NCBI GenBank assembly: GCA_002403305.1 | Contig: DHHM01000020.1 | Span: forward strand, 194,402-258,401 | Origin: Bacteroidales bacterium UBA4772 | GTDB lineage: Bacteria; Bacteroidota; Bacteroidia; Bacteroidales; VadinHA17 | DNA: 64,000 nucleotides | Direction: 5' to 3' | Part shown: in pieces, positions 33,263 through 40,883 of the stretch | Numbering within the stretch: the stretch's first letter is position 1 | How the letters are laid out: every line of letters begins with the position of its first letter | The notes under the pieces: generated by a model | The model's database searches: none | Seen by the model: only the letters and a program-made list of their open reading frames with translations | What the model was told of the DNA's origin: nothing | Program-made: the position numbers and the translations under genes

Positions 33263-36194
33263 TTTTCTGTTGCATATTTGTTGACAGGATCAATCCTTCT
33301 GTCTTTTTCATTTTATTCAGCGATAAGTTTACAAAAAAATCCACAACCTGCATCACTCCTGCTGCGGTCAGAACCCTGATTTTTATTCTCCCGCCAGAAC
33401 CCTTGCTGAGCAACGCTTTAATATCCCTTTCAACACTTTTGTGATATTTTTCGGGAACAAACATCCTGACAAAATCTTTATTTAAACACTCATCCCTGTT
33501 CTTCCCGAAAAAAGATTCGGCTTCCGGGCTGAGGTCCATTACTGAAGTGTCATCCGCCAGGACTATTTTAACTTCAGTGGTGGCACTTAACAGGATTCTG
33601 ATTTTCTTTTCGCTTTCGAGTAATTTCTGTTCAATTCTTTTATGCTCGGATATATTGATAAAAGTAATTACAAGTCCGTCAATCCTGTCATCAAAAGTGC
33701 GATAGGGCATTATGCGTACCAGGAACCAGCGGCCGTCAACGGCCGGGATCTCCTTCTGGATAAAAATGAGAGTCCTTAATACTTCGCGTGCATCTTCAGC
33801 CAGTCCCGGATAACTAAGGTCTGATACCTGATCGGTAAACGGACGGCCGATGTCACTTTTTATGAGTTTAAAGATCTTTGTGGCCTGAAGAGTAAAGCGT
33901 CTGATGTTTAATTCCTTGTCGAGAAACAGGGTGGCAATCTCAGTGCTGTTAAGCAGGTTCTTCATGTCATTGTTAACCCTGGAGTAATCATCTACCTTGG
34001 CCTGCAATTCAGCATTCACTGTCTGAAGCTCCTCATTCAGGCTCTGCATCTCTTCCTTTGACGTTGTGAGCTCTTCATTGGTGGACTGCAGCTCTTCATT
34101 GGTGGACTGGAGTTCCTCGTTGGTTGACCGCAGCTCCTCCTGTGAAGTCTGGACCTCCTCAAGAGAATTCTGCATTACCTCGCGCATCCGTTGTAACTCG
34201 ACTTCCAGCTCTTTCTCCCTCGTTGAATCATTGGAATGCCCCCCTGACTTTGAAACGGGGCTGATGGCAGCGACCTCCTTCACCTCGGTAAAGATGATCA
34301 TTAAGGTGCCATACAGGAGCTCCGGCTTGTCTATCCACCTGATCTCAATATCCACTAATTGTGAATTGCCATTGGCGCTGATCCGGAGGTTGTGCAAAAC
34401 AACCGTCTCCTTATTTGTGACAGCCCTGCGGAAGGCATGATGAAATTCATTACGCAGTCCTTCACGCAACATGGCAAAGATGTTCATATTCGCCTTGCCG
34501 GCAGCCGGTTCAAGATATCTGCCCGTATGCCCGTGGATGTAAATCACATCGCCATAATCATTTACAAGTACGCCGGCAGGTGAATAGTAATCCAGCAGAA
34601 GACGGTCGGCAAGGACCTGAAAATTAAGATCCCTGGTGTCAGGGAGGAGATTTTTGGTCGCTGATGATTTTGACCTGGAAAATGATGAAGGAAAATCAAA
34701 ATATTCAGGCAGATGGCTCGACCGTGTTCGTTTGTATATTTTCAATTTAGTGTCGACCGGAGTAAACAGATGGTTCTGGTTACCAAGGGTCTCTGAACCG
34801 CCCAGCAGCAAGATGCCGTCAGGATTGGTGCTGTAGTAAAACAACCCTATGAGTTTCTTCTGCAGCTCAAGGTCCATATATATCAGCAAGTTGCGGCATG
34901 ATAATATGTCAAGCTTGGTAAAAGGAGGATGCAGGATAATATTATGCTGTGCAAAAACAACCATCTCCCTGATTTCAGTCTTAATCCTGTACCCATCCTC
35001 GGTTGAAATAAAATACCTGTTGAGGCGGTCGGCCGAAATATCGCCGGCAATATTTGCCGGATACAGCCCTCTCCGGGCGATATCAATTGCATCGGGATCA
35101 ATATCAGTGGCAAAAATCTGCAGGGTGGTGCCGCCATGCTGATTCAACTTTTCAAGTGCCTCCCTGAATACAATTGCCAGAGAATATGCCTCTTCTCCTG
35201 TGGAGCAGCCGGGGACCCAGGCTCTCAAAACAGTGCCTGGCTGAATCCCTGAGAGAATTTCGGGCAGAAGTGTATCTTTCAGCCTGACCCAGACTGCAGA
35301 ATCGCGGAAGAATCCGGTCACCCCTATCAGCAACTCCTTGAAAAGAATCTCCACCTCCTTTGGATTTCCCTGGAGAAAGTGCACGTAAGTGACAATTTTA
35401 TCAATCTTATGCACGGTCATACGTCTCTCAATCCGGCGATATAGGGTATTTTTCTTATACAGGGAGAAGTCGTTTCCGGTATAAGTCCGTAACAGAATAA
35501 TTATCTTATCCAGGGAACTCTTGTCTTTTATCTCCGTGTTCAGATCTGACCTTATGGCAGGGATGTGCTTAAGAAATTCCATGATTCCACCCGGCAGCTC
35601 ACGTGCTGCAGCTATGATATCCACCAGCACAAACTCGATAGCGCTGCGGGGCATGCTGTCGAATTTTGCATCTGCAGGATCCTGCACGGCCACTATCCCG
35701 TTTTTTTCCTTTATAGCCCTGAGGCCGGTGCTTCCGTCTGACCCCATTCCTGAAAGTATGACCCCGATGCTGAGATCCTGTCTGTCATCTGCCAGGGAGC
35801 GGAGGAAAAAGTCGATCGGGAGACGCATACCCCTGGTTTCAACCGGCTCAAACAGGTGAAGAACCCCGTTAAGTATTGACATGCTTTTATTTGGAGGGAT
35901 GACATATACGGAATTTACCTTTACCGGCATAAGGTCTCCTGCCTGGTAAACCTTCATGGGAGTGATCCTCTGCAGCAGTTCCGGCAACATACCCTTCTGT
36001 GTCGGGTCAAGATGCTGGATGACAACATAGGCCATCCCACTCTTCTCGGGTATGTTACCCAAAAACTGCTCCAGTGCCTCCAGCCCTCCGGCTGAAGCAC
36101 CAATGCCAACTATCGGAAACTTTTCCGGAGCCTTTCCGGGGATTTTCCTGACAGGTGAGGTTCTTGGTTTTGTTTTTTTGGTTACGGATACCAT
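33255..36194 (-). CDS. CheB-CheR-PAS fusion protein
   Basis: This 979-residue hybrid combines a protein methylesterase and a methyltransferase with sensory domains. Residues about 28-205 are a CheB methylesterase domain with the Ser-His-Asp set in GIGASAGGLEAL, IQHLDPTQKG and GMGSDGSTGL. Residues about 225-490 are CheR, with VTGFFRDSAVW, the SAM-binding VPGCSTGEEAYSLA and the LDILSCRNLLIYMD motif. A coiled coil with repeated STNEELQ heptads (about 655-735) follows, then two PAS domains (about 740-975). There is no histidine kinase or receiver domain and no chemoreceptor gene nearby, so it is probably not classical chemotaxis. Such fusions often sit in stress-signalling clusters. Confidence 0.92.
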   Translation of the reverse strand: MVSVTKKTKPRTSPVRKIPGKAPEKFPIVGIGASAGGLEALEQFLGNIPEKSGMAYVVIQHLDPTQKGMLPELLQRITPMKVYQAGDLMPVKVNSVYVIPPNKSMSILNGVLHLFEPVETRGMRLPIDFFLRSLADDRQDLSIGVILSGMGSDGSTGLRAIKEKNGIVAVQDPADAKFDSMPRSAIEFVLVDIIAAARELPGGIMEFLKHIPAIRSDLNTEIKDKSSLDKIIILLRTYTGNDFSLYKKNTLYRRIERRMTVHKIDKIVTYVHFLQGNPKEVEILFKELLIGVTGFFRDSAVWVRLKDTLLPEILSGIQPGTVLRAWVPGCSTGEEAYSLAIVFREALEKLNQHGGTTLQIFATDIDPDAIDIARRGLYPANIAGDISADRLNRYFISTEDGYRIKTEIREMVVFAQHNIILHPPFTKLDILSCRNLLIYMDLELQKKLIGLFYYSTNPDGILLLGGSETLGNQNHLFTPVDTKLKIYKRTRSSHLPEYFDFPSSFSRSKSSATKNLLPDTRDLNFQVLADRLLLDYYSPAGVLVNDYGDVIYIHGHTGRYLEPAAGKANMNIFAMLREGLRNEFHHAFRRAVTNKETVVLHNLRISANGNSQLVDIEIRWIDKPELLYGTLMIIFTEVKEVAAISPVSKSGGHSNDSTREKELEVELQRMREVMQNSLEEVQTSQEELRSTNEELQSTNEELQSTNEELTTSKEEMQSLNEELQTVNAELQAKVDDYSRVNNDMKNLLNSTEIATLFLDKELNIRRFTLQATKIFKLIKSDIGRPFTDQVSDLSYPGLAEDAREVLRTLIFIQKEIPAVDGRWFLVRIMPYRTFDDRIDGLVITFINISEHKRIEQKLLESEKKIRILLSATTEVKIVLADDTSVMDLSPEAESFFGKNRDECLNKDFVRMFVPEKYHKSVERDIKALLSKGSGGRIKIRVLTAAGVMQVVDFFVNLSLNKMKKTEGLILSTNMQQKNE

Positions 36195-36343
36195 GCTTTA
36201 TTTTGAAACCGGGTCATTTACAATTAAATATCACACAAAATAAAGAATAAATTACCATTCAGGACATCAAGAGGCGGCTGTTTTACCACCAATTAACGGA
36301 AGGATTTCAACATGGTTATTTCTGCCGGGTTCAGAGGCAGGTG

Positions 36344-36529
36344 CTAAACCTGAATGTTGCTCAGGTATTCAAATGCCCCGAATAACTTGAGAAGCCAGAC
36401 AATCACAACAATCACGACGACAATATTCAGGATTCTTTTGATTTTAAGGTCCATGGGGATATAACTGTTGACAAGCCACAAAAGAACGCCTGCAACAATC
36501 AGGATGATTAAAATAGTAAGTAACGGCAT
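36344..36529 (-). CDS. Thivi_2564 family small membrane protein
   Basis: This 61-residue protein has two hydrophobic helices (about 4-24 and 36-53) flanking the conserved NSYIPMDLKIKRILN loop, which is the signature of the Thivi_2564 family. The function is unknown. The frame is open upstream to 36616, but the -7 box of its own promoter lies at 36553-36560, so the start must be downstream of about 36547; the ATG at 36529 fits. It diverges from the OmpA-like gene, and both have a copy of the conserved 65-bp promoter arranged back to back. Confidence 0.85.
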   Translation of the reverse strand: MPLLTILIILIVAGVLLWLVNSYIPMDLKIKRILNIVVVIVVIVWLLKLFGAFEYLSNIQV

Positions 36530-36552
36530 AACTGTATAGTATTGGTTGAATT

Positions 36553-36617
36553 CAAAGATAGGCAGAGACATTGCCTCCGGAGTTACACTACGACAATTAA
36601 GAATTACACAATTCACA
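36553..36617 (-). promoter_or_regulatory. Conserved 65-bp promoter, site 2 (Thivi_2564 gene)
   Basis: Minus strand: TGTGAATTGTGTAA, 15 nt, GTGTAACT, 20 nt, TATCTTTG (a perfect TAnnTTTG -7 box). It is back to back with site 3; the two TGTGAAT boxes are separated by 19 nt. Confidence 0.75.
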
Positions 36618-36636
36618 CATCAGCGCTTTTCTCATG

Positions 36637-36701
36637 TGTGAATCATGTAACTCATTTACAAAGTTATGTAACGCTGACCGTCGCCTTCATGCCTACCTTT
36701 C
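36637..36701 (+). promoter_or_regulatory. Conserved 65-bp promoter, site 3 (OmpA-like lipoprotein operon)
   Basis: Plus strand: TGTGAATCATGTAA, 15 nt, ATGTAACG, 20 nt, TACCTTTC. Very similar to site 4 (38258-38322) over the whole length, including the segment between boxes. Confidence 0.78.
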
Positions 36702-36757
36702 TCAAAATATCTCCAGGTATTCCTATTAAATATTAACAAACATCTAAATAATTAATT

Positions 36758-37429
36758 ATGAGAACGTTGAGAGTGAGTTTAATCATGATTGTCAGCATGG
36801 TAATGATGATATCAGGCTGTGCATCATGGAACAAGACCCAGAAGGGTGCTGTTGTAGGGACTGCTACGGGAGGCGCCATGGGAGCCGTTATTGGAAGAGC
36901 GTCGGGAAACACTGCCCTGGGTGCAATTATAGGTGCCACTGTAGGCGGCGCCACGGGTGCGATAATTGGGAATCAGATGGACAAACAGGCTGAGGAAATT
37001 ATGAAGACCGTTCCTGATGCGAAAGTTGAACGCGTCGGAGAAGGTATAGTTGTTGAATTCAGCAGTAATGTCCTTTTCGGATTTGACAAGTCGACACTGT
37101 CAGCCGAAGCCAGAACAAGCCTTGATAAACTTGTCAAGGTGCTTGACGCCTATCCTGATACGGATATTGAGATACAGGGTCATACCGACAGCAAGGGCAG
37201 CGTAGCCTACAACCAGGCATTGTCCGAAAGGCGTGCCACCGCAGTGTCAGGTTATCTTGAGGGCCAGGGCACAGCAGGCAGCCGCCTTACAATTAAAGGA
37301 TTTGGCGAAACCACACCCAAATACGAAAACAATACAGATGAAGGGAGAACCGAGAACCGCAGGGTGGAGTTCCTGATCACCGCCAATGAGAAGATGATAG
37401 CTGAAGCTGAAAAAGCAGCAAACCAATAG
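36758..37429 (+). CDS. OmpA-family lipoprotein with glycine zipper
   Basis: This 223-residue predicted outer-membrane lipoprotein has a signal peptide with lipobox ISGC (Cys about residue 21). A glycine-zipper membrane segment follows (about 30-70, with repeated GxxxG, as in VVGTATGGAMGAVIG). An OmpA C-terminal peptidoglycan-binding domain occupies about 95-215, with the NVLFGFDKSTL strand, IQGHTDSKGS (diaminopimelate-binding Asp) and NRRVEF (Arg). It probably tethers the outer membrane to the cell wall under envelope stress. It is the first gene of a two-gene operon driven by promoter site 3. Confidence 0.9.
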   Translation: MRTLRVSLIMIVSMVMMISGCASWNKTQKGAVVGTATGGAMGAVIGRASGNTALGAIIGATVGGATGAIIGNQMDKQAEEIMKTVPDAKVERVGEGIVVEFSSNVLFGFDKSTLSAEARTSLDKLVKVLDAYPDTDIEIQGHTDSKGSVAYNQALSERRATAVSGYLEGQGTAGSRLTIKGFGETTPKYENNTDEGRTENRRVEFLITANEKMIAEAEKAANQ

Positions 37430-37472
37430 TAGTATCTGTACCAATTCAATAAATTAGAAATCTTAATACTGT

Positions 37473-38165
37473 ATGAAAATGAAAATGAAGTTTCTGACAT
37501 TATCCGCAATCCTTATCCTGTCATCACTGGCGATGCAGGCTCAGATTGGCATTAGTCTTCTGGGCGGGGTTAACTTCCAGAATATTAACGGGACGAACAG
37601 TAACGGGGATAAGCTTGAAAATGGCCTTCTGACTGGATTTCATGCCGGGGTGAATGTTAATATTCCGGTAGCACCCGATTTCTATTTTCAGCCCGGACTT
37701 CTCTTTTCTGTCAAGGGGGCAAAAAATGAATTCTATACCCCTCCTACAAAGGCGGCTGGTGATTATACCACGACAACCAGACTCTCGTATGTCGAGTTGC
37801 CGTTAACCCTGCTGTACAGGCCACAATTGGGCAACGGGCATCTGTTGCTCGGGTTCGGACCTTATCTGGCCTACGGGATTTCAGGCAAGGAGACCACCCA
37901 GCTCAATTCGGTCTCGATTGAACGAACGGTGAAATTTAAAAATTCTGTTGATGGCTGGACCGATCTGGTTGAGAATGCTTATTACAGGCCATTTGATGCC
38001 GGCGCCAATATCCTGTTCGGTTATGAACTTGCGATGGGAGCCTTCATTCATCTGAATGCCCAGCTTGGATTGCTGAAAATCAATCCGGAGTATGCCTGGA
38101 TCTCTGATGACCAGACCGCATACAGGAATACAGGTTACGGTCTCTCTTTGGGATACCGTTTTTAG
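37473..38165 (+). CDS. PorT-like outer-membrane beta-barrel protein
   Basis: This 230-residue predicted eight-stranded outer-membrane barrel is of the porin-family/PorT type common in Bacteroidota. The signal peptide is FLTLSAILILSSLAMQAQ. The mature part has alternating strands such as FYFQPGLLFSVKGA and YVELPLTLLYR and ends GYGLSLGYRF with a terminal aromatic residue. It lies 43 nt downstream of the OmpA-like gene and is followed by a strong terminator, so the pair forms one operon. Its specific function is unknown. Confidence 0.85.
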   Translation: MKMKMKFLTLSAILILSSLAMQAQIGISLLGGVNFQNINGTNSNGDKLENGLLTGFHAGVNVNIPVAPDFYFQPGLLFSVKGAKNEFYTPPTKAAGDYTTTTRLSYVELPLTLLYRPQLGNGHLLLGFGPYLAYGISGKETTQLNSVSIERTVKFKNSVDGWTDLVENAYYRPFDAGANILFGYELAMGAFIHLNAQLGLLKINPEYAWISDDQTAYRNTGYGLSLGYRF

Positions 38166-38187
38166 CAAAATGCTTATACTGCAAGGG

Positions 38188-38218
38188 GCTGTCCCGGAAA
38201 TGGGACAGCTCTTTTTTT
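38188..38218 (+). terminator. Terminator of the OmpA-like/PorT-like operon
   Basis: GCTGTCCC (38188-38195) pairs with GGGACAGC (38202-38209), followed by TCTTTTTTTG. Confidence 0.88.
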
Positions 38219-38257
38219 GTGCTGCAGTCCATCTCACGCATGTCATTACTTCTCATG

Positions 38258-38322
38258 TGTGAATCATGTAACTCATATACTGAATGATGTAACGTTTTCG
38301 GCCCGGTTGATGCCCATCTTTA
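38258..38322 (+). promoter_or_regulatory. Conserved 65-bp promoter, site 4 (gene 38354-38974)
   Basis: Plus strand: TGTGAATCATGTAA, 15 nt, ATGTAACG, 20 nt, CATCTTTA. The -7-like element is weaker, but all spacings equal those of the other sites. The ATG follows 31 nt downstream. Confidence 0.72.
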
Positions 38323-38353
38323 CAGAACAAATTCTATCTAAAAAGATTCCTGC

Positions 38354-38974
38354 ATGAAAAATTATTTACCGGTTGACAAGACGGATGCTTTCTCTTACCC
38401 AAAGGGAAGCACAAGCATGCACGGCAGGCCGGTAAACCTGCAGGTTACCGGCAGCATTCTCGACACCCTGGTCGCTGAAGGCGGATCGGCTTTCCTTGAT
38501 TATGTCAGCAGGCTTGGCCTGGCACGGGAGCAGGATATGGTAGTACTTTCATTCAGGCAGCATTTCTATTTTGATGCCGAAGAGATGAAGAGGGCAAGGA
38601 CCCTTGTGAACCTGACGAAACTGAATAAGATCACGGGGATTACAGAGTTTATCCGGTCATGTTACCATATCATGCCACAGAAAAGCAACCTGCTGGGGTG
38701 TTTCATTGACAATAAGGAAATTGGCAGATATAAATTGAGCAACAGCACTTCTGCATTTTCTGACTGGGATTATTTTGACGACATTGAAAACGCGATATAC
38801 TCGAGTGTTCCATTCATCAACAGGTTATACAGCTTTCTGGATTCAAGAACCAATGCCCGGATGTCAAAGAGCAGTGTTTCATTTTTGCTACAGGATTACG
38901 GGTTTAAAGTAATGGATATGACCGTGCTGGACGGACTGACCTATTTCCATGCGCAAAAAGCCCGGACTGCTTAA
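38354..38974 (+). CDS. Conserved hypothetical protein, stress island
   Basis: This soluble 206-residue protein has no signal peptide or membrane segment. I do not recognise a characterised family. The C-terminal block (FLLQDYGFKVMDMTVLDGLTYFH, read in two halves around Met-Asp-Met) resembles the ends of other uncharacterised Bacteroidota proteins and is vaguely like the last strands of class I methyltransferases, but no SAM-binding glycine motif is present. It is monocistronic: it has its own conserved promoter (site 4) and a terminator overlapping its 3' end. Confidence 0.75.
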   Translation: MKNYLPVDKTDAFSYPKGSTSMHGRPVNLQVTGSILDTLVAEGGSAFLDYVSRLGLAREQDMVVLSFRQHFYFDAEEMKRARTLVNLTKLNKITGITEFIRSCYHIMPQKSNLLGCFIDNKEIGRYKLSNSTSAFSDWDYFDDIENAIYSSVPFINRLYSFLDSRTNARMSKSSVSFLLQDYGFKVMDMTVLDGLTYFHAQKARTA

Positions 38975-38993
38975 TACTTGCAGTCCAGGCTTT
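38957..38993. terminator. Bidirectional terminator between convergent genes
   Basis: A 14-nt stem with one mismatch (38957-38970 with 38980-38993) has an A run on the left and T run on the right. It overlaps the end of the hypothetical gene and serves the convergent small-membrane-protein gene as well. Confidence 0.75.
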
Positions 38994-39021
38994 GTACTCA
39001 ATGCACGGAACCGGGCTCAGC

Positions 39022-39231
39022 CTACTTTTTGAACGGAACCAGCATCAAGACTCCTCCCACTGCCATTACACCAAGACCGATAAAAGGCGACCAGTTAATG
39101 CTATGGCGCTTGTTCGCCGTGATCTCCAGTTCTCCCAGATCAACAACTTTTTCTTTGGTAAAGTAAGTGACCGTTGTAAAAATCGTCAACGCCAGTCCAA
39201 TGATCAGAATGATGATACCTGCTTTTTTCAT
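39022..39231 (-). CDS. Small two-helix membrane protein
   Basis: This 69-residue protein has an N-terminal membrane helix (KKAGIIILIIGLALTIFTTV), a short polar loop with the KEKVVDLGELEI motif, and a second helix (PFIGLGVMAVGGVLMLVPF). Proteins of this kind are widespread in Bacteroidota stress loci and of unknown function; some are annotated as DUF3185-like. The ATG at 39231 is preferred over the one two codons earlier (39237). It is the last gene of a run of small minus-strand genes that begins at 40691. Confidence 0.65.
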   Translation of the reverse strand: MKKAGIIILIIGLALTIFTTVTYFTKEKVVDLGELEITANKRHSINWSPFIGLGVMAVGGVLMLVPFKK

Positions 39232-39315
39232 GTGCATGTAATTTTATTTTAAATGTTATAAAGCCTGCAAGGCCTGCCTCCATAATCCGGGCAGCTTTAC
39301 AGCAACGGTCCATGG

Positions 39316-39516
39316 TCAGGAAAGTAAAATAACCATCAGCAGTGTTGCAGCTGTGGCAATGACCATGGATTCCATAAATAGCTTCAGCCTATAGTTGCGT
39401 AATTTAAGCCGGGAAGGATAGTTGGGTAATTTAAGCCTGAAAGGAAAATCGCGTAATTGTTGCCTGGGGGAAAAGTCGCGTATTTTCAGTCTGGAAAGAT
39501 TGTTGTTTATTCTCAT
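39316..39516 (-). CDS. Small basic protein with 9-residue repeats and C-terminal membrane helix
   Basis: The 66-residue reading frame consists of about four imperfect 9-residue repeats of the type RLKLxNYPS (residues 8-46, positively charged) followed by a hydrophobic C-terminal helix (MVIATAATLLMVILLS). The DNA shows matching ~27-bp repeats. It is tail-anchored-like. No family is recognised. Its place in a row of small stress-type membrane genes supports it being real, but the repeat character leaves doubt. Confidence 0.45.
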   Translation of the reverse strand: MRINNNLSRLKIRDFSPRQQLRDFPFRLKLPNYPSRLKLRNYRLKLFMESMVIATAATLLMVILLS

Positions 39517-39634
39517 TTCAGTATGATTTTATCTGATGCTCTCATCAGGTTAATTATCTAATGGTTAAACCGGGTTTTTGTGAATTATCACTATAATGCT
39601 TCTGTCATAAATCATCCATGGCTTCTTCCCTATT

Positions 39635-40051
39635 CTATGTGGTCATGGCACTCCTGGCACGATCCTTTGCAATAGAGAGAAGCAGAACAGTCTCTTCGCT
39701 GGCTGTAAGCCGGTACTTCACTTTGTCATTCAGCGTCAGCACCTGTCCCATGCCGATAGCTGCCGAGGTTTTCCTCGTGTAGAATTCCAGCTTCCCTTCA
39801 ATAATCTGAAAGGTGATGGAATCATTTGACTGGTATGAGACAATCTCCGTTCCCTCATGCAATGCAACCAGCATGACATTCTTTTCGGTATTCTTTACAA
39901 GAATCATTGAATTGAGATCCCCCCTTACCCATGCATTGCTTAGTTTCATGTTGCGGATTAAATCCGGAAGATCCTGCCTGAGAGCTGATGAAGCATCAAC
40001 TGGCAGTTCTCCTGCACCAGGTGATCTCAGTACGTTGGTTTCTGTGTCCAT
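39635..40051 (-). CDS. Cupin-like small protein
   Basis: This 138-residue protein has a single beta-barrel-like domain (about 50-130; MLVALHEGTEIVSYQSNDSI, then FQIIEGKLEFYT and GQVLTLNDKVKYRLTA) that reads like a cupin, with the typical Gly-rich turns but without the metal-binding histidines. It may be a non-enzymatic cupin. It follows the lmo0937-family gene on the same strand after 134 nt. Confidence 0.6.
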   Translation of the reverse strand: MDTETNVLRSPGAGELPVDASSALRQDLPDLIRNMKLSNAWVRGDLNSMILVKNTEKNVMLVALHEGTEIVSYQSNDSITFQIIEGKLEFYTRKTSAAIGMGQVLTLNDKVKYRLTASEETVLLLSIAKDRARSAMTT

Positions 40052-40185
40052 TCCCTGCTTTTTTAATAAGCCTGCTCCGGATATCCGGCCTCGGGCTGCC
40101 CATAACTGATCTGTTTGTTTTCAGGCATGCACAATGAATTTCGGATACCCCGGAGCGACTTAATGATTTTATCTGACATACAGTC

Positions 40186-40341
40186 TCAGAGGATTCTTCT
40201 CCCCTGGATGATCCTGACCAGAATTACAATGGCGGCAATGACCAGAAGCACATGTATCAGGCCTCCGGCACTAAACCCAAAAAATCCTATTGCCCAGGCG
40301 ATGACAAGTACAACCGCAATTATGTAAAGTAAATTTCTCAT
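40186..40341 (-). CDS. lmo0937 family membrane protein
   Basis: This 51-residue protein has two membrane helices (IIAVVLVIAWAIGFFGF and LIHVLLVIAAIVILVRII) joined by the GFFGFSAGGLIH turn, and a basic tail (QGRRIL). This is the signature of the lmo0937 family, which is linked to stress but of unknown function. It lies 20 nt downstream of the 109-residue gene and is probably co-transcribed with it from promoter site 5. Confidence 0.88.
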   Translation of the reverse strand: MRNLLYIIAVVLVIAWAIGFFGFSAGGLIHVLLVIAAIVILVRIIQGRRIL

Positions 40342-40361
40342 GATTGTAGGATTTTAATTTC

Positions 40362-40691
40362 TTAAAGGAGGACGATAAGTAATATGATGATAACAATCAA
40401 TCCTGCCCCTGAAATGTATACGCCGTTTCCAATAGCCTTGAGCTCACTGTTTATTGCACGTACTTCACTTCGCAGCTCCTTCTTTTCGGAAGCTTTAAGA
40501 TCTGACTTGTCAGACTTCTTGATTTCGTCCAATCTTAGCAGCAATTCGTTTGCCCTGGCTGCTTCTGCAGGAGTAACAGGACTTGGGGCCTCGATCGGCG
40601 GTGTGGTAACTTTTGGTTTAGCGTTTAATTCTAGCGGGATGAACGCCAATGACATCACCGTTGCCATCAGGCAGAGAACGATCTTCTTCAT
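40362..40691 (-). CDS. Small secreted/membrane protein with coiled coil
   Basis: This 109-residue protein has a signal peptide (MKKIVLCLMATVMSLAFIP to about residue 24), a Pro-rich spacer and a charged coiled coil (about 45-85, ARANELLLRLDEIKKSDKSD and following). It ends in a C-terminal hydrophobic helix (SGAGLIVIIILLIVLL). Homologs occur in Bacteroidota stress clusters, and their function is unknown. It is the first gene downstream of conserved promoter site 5. Confidence 0.75.
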   Translation of the reverse strand: MKKIVLCLMATVMSLAFIPLELNAKPKVTTPPIEAPSPVTPAEAARANELLLRLDEIKKSDKSDLKASEKKELRSEVRAINSELKAIGNGVYISGAGLIVIIILLIVLL

Positions 40692-40769
40692 TTTCTTTGA
40701 TTTATGTAAGTATTATTAATAAGGGGTCTGTCAATTCTCATGTTGACTTTATCAGTAAGAGATTGCTTG

Positions 40770-40834
40770 CAAATTTACCCTGGAAGGTCTGTGTACACGT
40801 TACATGATTGCATTTATAAATTACATAATTCACA
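40770..40834 (-). promoter_or_regulatory. Conserved 65-bp promoter, site 5 (40691-39022 gene run)
   Basis: Minus strand: TGTGAATTATGTAA, 15 nt, ATGTAACG, 20 nt, TAAATTTG (perfect TAnnTTTG). It drives the 109-residue gene and probably the small genes after it. Confidence 0.78.
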
Positions 40835-40883
40835 CATTGACTGAGCTTTCAGTCACAGAGCCAATATAATATGGATAGTGATA

